Positions 57,673-64,000 of a DNA stretch of 64,000 nt are shown here, one piece after another. Positions within the stretch are counted from its first letter, which is position 1; each line of letters opens with the position of its first letter. Source of the DNA: Chersky-840 sp963811775 (GTDB taxonomy: Bacteria > Actinomycetota > Acidimicrobiia > Acidimicrobiales > UBA8190); NCBI GenBank assembly GCA_963811775.1, contig CAWESO010000009.1:1-64000 (forward strand). Reading direction: 5' to 3'. The notes beneath the pieces were generated by a model that did no database searches, was not told where the DNA came from, and saw only the letters and a program-made list of their open reading frames with translations. A program made the position numbers and the translations under genes.

Positions 57673-58191
57673 TTGGCCGTCACCTTCCGAATGCTCGAGC
57701 GCGCCGACTTCCCGCTGTTGGCGCAGTGGTTGGCCATGCCCCACGTCGCGCCATGGTGGCCCGACGAGCCCACCGTCACCGCGGTGGAGGAGAGTTACGG
57801 GCCGGTGGTGGACGGCACCGATCCGACCGATGCGTTCATCGTGGAGCTCGACGGTCGACCGGTCGGGTTCGTGCAGCGCTACCGGCTCGACGACTATCCC
57901 CAGTGGGCCGCCAGTCTCGGGATCGAGCGCGCCGCGGGGATCGACTACATGATCGGCGTGCCCGAGCTCACCGGTGTGGGGCTCGGGCCGATCATCGTGG
58001 AATCGATCACCACCATGACCTTTACGCGCTATCTGGACGTCGACACCATGGCGGTGGCGGTGCAACAGGCCAACCACCGGTCGTGGCGCGCCCTCGAGAA
58101 GGCGGCCTACGAGCGCGTCTTCGCCGGCATGATCGAGTCCGACGACCCGAGCGACGCCGGGCCGAGCTACGTCTACGTCCGTTCCCGCTGA
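57673..58191 (+). CDS. GNAT acetyltransferase, AAC(6')/IucB-like
   Basis: The 172-residue protein resembles Acetyltransf_8 enzymes (aminoglycoside 6'-N-acetyltransferase and siderophore acyltransferase group): FRMLERADFPLLAQWLAMPH, VAPWWPDEPTVTAVEESYGP, GIDYMIGVPELTGVGLGPII and QQANHRSWRALEKAAYERVF. TTG 57673 is the start that gives the normal family length. Whether it has drug-acetylating activity cannot be told from sequence. Confidence 0.82.
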   Translation: MAVTFRMLERADFPLLAQWLAMPHVAPWWPDEPTVTAVEESYGPVVDGTDPTDAFIVELDGRPVGFVQRYRLDDYPQWAASLGIERAAGIDYMIGVPELTGVGLGPIIVESITTMTFTRYLDVDTMAVAVQQANHRSWRALEKAAYERVFAGMIESDDPSDAGPSYVYVRSR

Positions 58192-58212
58192 GGGCGGGTG
58201 GCGCTGGGGAGT

Positions 58213-59946
58213 TCAGGCCACGCCCGGGCGCACGACGAGCCCGGGCAGCCTGTCGGTGAGCACCTCGCCGTTGCGCACGATGGGGACGCCGTTGACGATC
58301 GTGGCGTAGATGCCCCGGGGGCGGGCCGAGTAGCGCGCCTCGCCGCCGGGGAAGTCCTTTACTTGCTTCTTGGACTCGAGCTCGACGGTGTCGGGGTCGA
58401 AGATGAAGGCGTCGGCCCAGTACCCGGGCAGGAGCATGCCCCGGCCCTGGAAGCCGAGCAGCGCGGCGGGCACCTGCGTCAGCTGGCGGATGCCCTCCTC
58501 GAGGCTCCACAGCTTGCGGTCGCGCACCCAGAAGGCGAGGAACGCCGTGGACCAATCGGACCCGTCGTCGCGGTCGAGGTGCGCGCCGCCGTCGGACACG
58601 CCGATGATCATGGCGGGGTGGCTCTGGCCGTCGGCCACGGCCTTCTCCCACGCCGCGCTCTTGTTGACGTAGCGGAACACGGTCTGCAGGTCCTCGTCGA
58701 GCGCCAGGTCGAGCAGCACGTCCGCAGGCTCCTTGCCGAGCTCGGTGGCGATGTCCGCGATCGTGCGCCGCACGAACTTCTCGTTGTGGGCCTTGGTCAC
58801 CTCGTCGACCTCGACCACGCTCCAGCGCGGCGGCGGCAGGGTCGAGCCCTTGGCGCCGTCGGTGTTGGGGTGCTCGACGGCGTGGCGCAGCTCGTCTCGT
58901 GCCGCCGGGTCGGCCAGGCGCGCCACGCGATCGGCGTGCGCGATGCCCGGGCCCACGACCTTGTGCCACGACGGCACCCCCTCGTAGAGGTTGGTGCCGG
59001 TCTCGATGCGGAAGTCACGGTCGAAGGGGTGGTTGCGCAGCAGCGAGAAGATGCCCACGCCCTGGCGCCCCACCTCCTCGATCCACTGCGAGACCTGTTC
59101 CCACTCCGCCCCGGGGACGTCGACCTTGGAGCGCCCGCCGAGCCCCTGCAGGATGATGGGCAGCCGGCTGGCGGTGCCGAGGCGCACGAGCAGGTCCTTG
59201 TCCTGCTGGTCGAGCCCGCCGATGGCGCTGCGGTGGAGGTAGCTGATCGACCCCCCGTGGTGGCGACCGGCCTCGGCGCACAACACCTCGAGCTCGTCCA
59301 TCGACGCGAAGCGGCTCGGGACGGGGCGGTCGTCCCCGTCGAGTTGCGTGGGCCCGTGCGAGGAGGAGAAGCCCGCCGCCCCCGCCTCCATGGCCTCGGC
59401 CACCACTGTGCGCATCTCCTGGATCTCTTCCGCGCTGGCCTCGCGCTCGGACCCCGCTTCGCCCATCACGGTGCGGCGCACGGCCGAGTGGCCGACGTAG
59501 CAGGCCATGTTCACCCCGAGCTTCCCGGTCCTCGAGGCCAGGAACTCGGGGAACGTCTCGAACTCCCACCGCACGGCGGAGAGGGCCACCGGCGACATGC
59601 CCTCCACCTTGGCGAACATCCGGGCCAGGTAGTCGCGTTGGTCGGGACGGTTGGGGGCCACCGAGAACCCGCAGTTCCCGGCCAGCACGGTGGTCACGCC
59701 GTGGTAGCACGACGAGGTGGCATGCGGCTCGAACGTCAGCTGCGGGTCGTAGTGGGTGTGGGCGTCGACGATCCCCGGGGCGACGTGCAGGCCGTCGGCG
59801 TCGATGACCTCGTCGGCCGCCGACGCGTCCACGAAGCCGACCTTCACGACGCGCCCGTCTTTCACCGCGATGTCGCCGCGCCGGCGGGCCAGTCCCGTGC
59901 CGTCGACGACGATGCCGCCCATGATGGCGAGGTCGTAGGTGCTCAC
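58213..59946 (-). CDS. N-acyl-D-amino-acid deacylase-like amidohydrolase
   Basis: The 577-residue protein has the amidohydrolase pattern: beta-sandwich start LAIMGGIVVDGTGLARRRGD, metal motif APGIVDAHTHYDPQLTFEPH, TTVLAGNCGFSVAP and a late Asp in GVSDGGAHLDRDDGSDWSTA. The C-terminal part PGYWADAFIFDPDTV completes the composite domain. The usual enzyme is a D-aminoacylase, but many actinobacterial homologues act on other amides. GTG 59946 is the only plausible start. Confidence 0.88.
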   Translation of the reverse strand: MSTYDLAIMGGIVVDGTGLARRRGDIAVKDGRVVKVGFVDASAADEVIDADGLHVAPGIVDAHTHYDPQLTFEPHATSSCYHGVTTVLAGNCGFSVAPNRPDQRDYLARMFAKVEGMSPVALSAVRWEFETFPEFLASRTGKLGVNMACYVGHSAVRRTVMGEAGSEREASAEEIQEMRTVVAEAMEAGAAGFSSSHGPTQLDGDDRPVPSRFASMDELEVLCAEAGRHHGGSISYLHRSAIGGLDQQDKDLLVRLGTASRLPIILQGLGGRSKVDVPGAEWEQVSQWIEEVGRQGVGIFSLLRNHPFDRDFRIETGTNLYEGVPSWHKVVGPGIAHADRVARLADPAARDELRHAVEHPNTDGAKGSTLPPPRWSVVEVDEVTKAHNEKFVRRTIADIATELGKEPADVLLDLALDEDLQTVFRYVNKSAAWEKAVADGQSHPAMIIGVSDGGAHLDRDDGSDWSTAFLAFWVRDRKLWSLEEGIRQLTQVPAALLGFQGRGMLLPGYWADAFIFDPDTVELESKKQVKDFPGGEARYSARPRGIYATIVNGVPIVRNGEVLTDRLPGLVVRPGVA

Positions 59947-60044
59947 ATGCCGCTCCTTGCACCGGCCCTTCGGCCGGTCCTCATCGGGCCGTCACACCGG
60001 CTGGTCGGCCTGCCCAGCCCGTTGCGGCCCTGTCGAGTTGTCGC

Positions 60045-61525
<1,481 letters not shown>

Positions 61526-61547
61526 GGGTGCGGATCGTACCGGGTAT

Positions 61548-61562
61548 CTGACATGCCGTCAG
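61548..61562. promoter_or_regulatory. CTGAC-N5-GTCAG operator, site 2
   Basis: CTGACATGCCGTCAG lies 23 bp upstream of the aldehyde dehydrogenase ATG. Arms and spacing are identical to sites 1 and 3. Confidence 0.6.
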
Positions 61563-61592
61563 GTCCGCGCGTGGCGGCCGGCGGTGCGGGGT

Positions 61593-63008
61593 TCAGCCCG
61601 GCGCGGCCGGCTCGGGGCCGGCGGGACGCGCCGCCGAGGTCGGCGCGGTGATGGCGTGCCGGGCCGGCCCCCGGGCCCGCTGGTCCAGCCAGTGGTCCAC
61701 GGCCACCGCGGCCAGGATGATCAGGACCACGTCGAGCGGCGTGCGGTACCGGGTCTGCCCGAAGATGGCCACGGCCACGAGGATCACCTCGGCCAGGATG
61801 ATCGCCGCGGGGAACAAGGTCACCCGACGCCGCCGCAGCACGACCGCGCCCCCCACCGACAGGGCCGCGAGCACGTAGTAGCTGTAGAGGCCGATGGTGG
61901 CGGGCAGCCGGGGCCGGCCGATCCGGGCCCACTCCAGGTCGATCTCCTGCCACGGGACATAGAGGCCGAAGGCACGCCCGAAGCGCGCCGCCATCACCTC
62001 CGGGACCTGGCCGAGGTGGTGCTCGACGTAGTGGATGGCCTTGCTCCGCAAGGCCTGGTCGGCCGCCGACGCGTCCTGCCCCGGCTTGGTCGGTCCTTTG
62101 GTGCAGGCGAAGGACCAGTAGCCGAGCAGGCGCCCGTGATAGGTCTGGTTGCAGTTGGCCGAGGCCAGCGTGATGCCCAGCTGGTCGGACAACAGCTCGG
62201 TGTGCGAGAAGCGCGGCAGGGTGTACGCCCACCACGGCGCGAACACGCACAGCGCCGCGATCACCGAGGCCGCGCACAGGCCCAGCCGCTTGCGCCACGC
62301 CAGGCCCCGGCACAGCAACCCAGCGGGCGCAGCGAGGAACACCACGAGCAGCACGAGCTCCGACCGGGTCAGCGCGCACAGGACGCATAGGGCACCGAGC
62401 AGGGCCGCTCTCAGGATCGAGGGGCGGTGCCACAGCCGGTAGAAGGCCCACACCACCAGGGCCACGAGCGGGACCAGCACCGTCTCGGCCAACAGCGACC
62501 CGTCGTCGATGAGGAACACGGGGTACAGCGCGGTGATGCCCGCCGCGATGAGCCCCACGCGCCGTCCGCCGATCTCGCGCCCCGCCATCCCCACCAGCGC
62601 CACCGACGCCGACCCGAGCACAGCGCTGTACAGCAACTGCCCGAAGAACGACGTCACGCCCAGCGCGGCGGCCGGCGACAAGACCAGTGTCCACAGCGGC
62701 GGATGGCTCGCCCCGGGGGTGATATGGGCGGCGTAGTACAGCGAGTACGGGTCGATGAACCCCTTCCCCGAGGCCAGGTCATTGGCTTGGAGGTGGTAGT
62801 AGAGGGCGTCACCGGACACCTGGACGTGGTGCCGGTAGAGGTACAGATAACCAATCCGCATGCCCAGGCCCACCGCCGTCAAGAGCGACAACGGCACCCA
62901 CCACGCCCCGGCGCGCTCCGCTGTGCCGGGGCCCGTCGGGGTCGGGCTCGCGGAGATCGCCAAACTCACCGGCACAGTCTCGCTCACCGCCGTTTGCTCC
63001 GAGGGCAC
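61593..63008 (-). CDS. GT39/ArnT-like membrane glycosyltransferase
   Basis: The 471-residue protein has about ten membrane helices. After the first (LSLLTAVGLGMRIGYLYLYR) comes the acidic loop VQVSGDALYYHLQANDLASG, equivalent to the catalytic Asp loop of GT39 family enzymes, and then TPGASHPPLWTLVLSPAAAL. The middle periplasmic region has Cys at ASANCNQTYHG and SFACTKG. It would transfer a sugar from a polyprenyl-phosphate donor; acceptor unknown. Confidence 0.82.
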   Translation of the reverse strand: MPSEQTAVSETVPVSLAISASPTPTGPGTAERAGAWWVPLSLLTAVGLGMRIGYLYLYRHHVQVSGDALYYHLQANDLASGKGFIDPYSLYYAAHITPGASHPPLWTLVLSPAAALGVTSFFGQLLYSAVLGSASVALVGMAGREIGGRRVGLIAAGITALYPVFLIDDGSLLAETVLVPLVALVVWAFYRLWHRPSILRAALLGALCVLCALTRSELVLLVVFLAAPAGLLCRGLAWRKRLGLCAASVIAALCVFAPWWAYTLPRFSHTELLSDQLGITLASANCNQTYHGRLLGYWSFACTKGPTKPGQDASAADQALRSKAIHYVEHHLGQVPEVMAARFGRAFGLYVPWQEIDLEWARIGRPRLPATIGLYSYYVLAALSVGGAVVLRRRRVTLFPAAIILAEVILVAVAIFGQTRYRTPLDVVLIILAAVAVDHWLDQRARGPARHAITAPTSAARPAGPEPAAPG

Positions 63009-63085
63009 CGACGGTCGTCGCCGTCGGCGGGGACCCGGTACGTCTGAGCAGGATGTATCGCCGACGTCGGCTCCGCCGGACGGAT

Positions 63086-63100
63086 CTGACCTACCGTCAG
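63086..63100. promoter_or_regulatory. CTGAC-N5-GTCAG operator, site 3
   Basis: CTGACCTACCGTCAG lies 80 bp upstream of the thiolase gene at 63180 and could also affect the divergent membrane-protein gene. Confidence 0.6.
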
Positions 63101-63179
63101 GTCGCTGCTACCGTGCGCAACGACGCCCGGGAGCGCCGCGCAGCCGCTCTTCGGGCCCGGACCAAAGGAGGATCGTGCG

Positions 63180-64000
63180 ATGAGCCCGGCAGTCGCCTTC
63201 CAAGACGCCACCGCCATCGCCGGCATCGCGCAGACGGCGTTCTCCAAGCACCTCGAGCCCACCGAAGCGGAGCTGGCGTGCACGGTGATCGTCGACGCCT
63301 GTGCGGACGCCGGCATCGACCCCTCGGAGATCGACGCGCTGTGCTCCTACACGATGGAGGCCACCGAGGAGGTCGACATCGTCCGCAACATCGGCTGCGG
63401 GGAGATCACCTTCTTCAGCCAGGTGGGCTACGGCGGCGGGGCGGGCTGCGGCGTCGTGGGACAGGCGGCGCTGGCCGTCGCCAGCGGGCAGGCCGAGGTG
63501 GCCGTGGCCTGGCGGTCCCGCAAGCGCGGCTCCGGGCCGCGGCCCTGGACGAGCACGTCGGTCCAGTTGCGCGTGCCCGGGGCGTGGACTCGGCCCTTCG
63601 GGATGCTGCGGCCCGTCGACGAGATCGCCATGCTGACGCGCCGCTACATGCACGAGTACGGCGCGACCCGCGAGCACCTCGCCAACGTCGCCACGGCGGT
63701 GCGCAAGCACGCCAACATGAACCCCGCCGCCATCATGTACGAGAAGCCGATGAGCCGCGAGGACTACATGGCGTCGCGGTGGGTGTCCGAGCCCCTGTGC
63801 CTGTTCGACAACTGCCTCGAGACCGACGGCGCCCTGGCGTGCGTCATCGTGTCGGCGGAGCGGGCCCGCGACCTGCGCCACCCGCCGGCCTACATCCACG
63901 CCTTCGCCCAGGGCCTCCCGCCCCAGCACCAGACCATGGTCAATTTCTTCAACGACGACCCGCTCACCGGCCCGGCCTGGGCCTGTGCGCGGCGCCTGTG
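63180..64000 (+). CDS. Thiolase-like lipid-transfer protein 3 (cut by window end)
   Basis: The first 273 residues are present. The reading begins MSPAVAFQDATAIAGIAQTA and has the thiolase-fold segments DIVRNIGCGEITFFSQVGYG, AALAVASGQAEVAVAWRSRK and LCLFDNCLETDGALACVIVS. AAAGGAGG lies eight bases before ATG 63180. It is a third Ltp-type thiolase in this region, placed under a CTGAC-N5-GTCAG operator rather than a KstR box. Confidence 0.85.
   Translation, partial: MSPAVAFQDATAIAGIAQTAFSKHLEPTEAELACTVIVDACADAGIDPSEIDALCSYTMEATEEVDIVRNIGCGEITFFSQVGYGGGAGCGVVGQAALAVASGQAEVAVAWRSRKRGSGPRPWTSTSVQLRVPGAWTRPFGMLRPVDEIAMLTRRYMHEYGATREHLANVATAVRKHANMNPAAIMYEKPMSREDYMASRWVSEPLCLFDNCLETDGALACVIVSAERARDLRHPPAYIHAFAQGLPPQHQTMVNFFNDDPLTGPAWACARRL

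Noticed and set aside
63108..63929. Minus-strand frame of 273 codons at the window end
   Set aside because: The plus strand encodes a thiolase with a strong ribosome-binding site; the minus frame is its shadow.

Overview
The window is high-GC actinobacterial DNA. Class Acidimicrobiia is my best guess, from the GYW..ASDGGVFAF repeat protein, the KstR-like sterol/lipid regulation, the paired thiolase and DUF35 genes and the frequent GTG starts; this is an inference, not a phylogenetic result. It has two very different halves.

Positions 1 to about 46,160 are accessory DNA crowded with insertion sequences and integrative-element remains. The left part (1-17,315) holds an IS3 element, a decayed integrase, an XRE/nucleotidyltransferase toxin-antitoxin-like cassette between direct repeats, a membrane-protein gene broken by an IS630 element, a second IS3 element that was itself hit by an IS30 element, a XerC-like recombinase coupled to an Smr-domain gene, a monooxygenase and an acyl-CoA dehydrogenase, a GNAT gene, a possible abortive-infection gene, and the C-terminal stub of an integrase. 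From 17,315 to 46,114 lies an integrative element of about 28.8 kb. It is bounded by a 46-bp direct repeat, one copy of which is the 3' part of an intact tRNA-Glu. Its right end carries the integration and replication module: integrase, AlpA-type regulator, a D5/primase-like helicase and clustered GTTCAC iterons. Its left end carries an HTH/nucleotidyltransferase pair and an excisionase-like gene. The middle has four different insertion sequences stacked at one CTAA target, an IS110 element, and many small, secreted or membrane proteins, several of them duplicated and decayed. The integrase stub at 16,945-17,315 beside the left repeat shows that a related element sits in tandem to the left.

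Two diverged copies of one structured RNA (about 13,687-13,892 and 25,301-25,490) lie in the two tandem elements. Their helices are kept by compensatory changes, and this is the most interesting unexplained signal.

From 46,120 onward the DNA looks like core chromosome: tRNA-Glu(CTC), tRNA-Gln(CTG), a YdcF-like protein, gltX, a 3-Cys ferredoxin, and a tightly coupled operon of two DUF35 proteins and two thiolase/lipid-transfer proteins. Further right are an ArsR-SRPBCC fusion, a zinc alcohol dehydrogenase, two divergent TetR regulators, a cyclase-family enzyme, a CBS protein, a GNAT, an N-acyl-D-amino-acid deacylase-like amidohydrolase, a frameshifted aldehyde dehydrogenase, a GT39-like membrane protein and the start of another thiolase. 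Two near-consensus KstR boxes and three copies of CTGAC-N5-GTCAG suggest that two TetR circuits control these lipid-type acyl-CoA genes.
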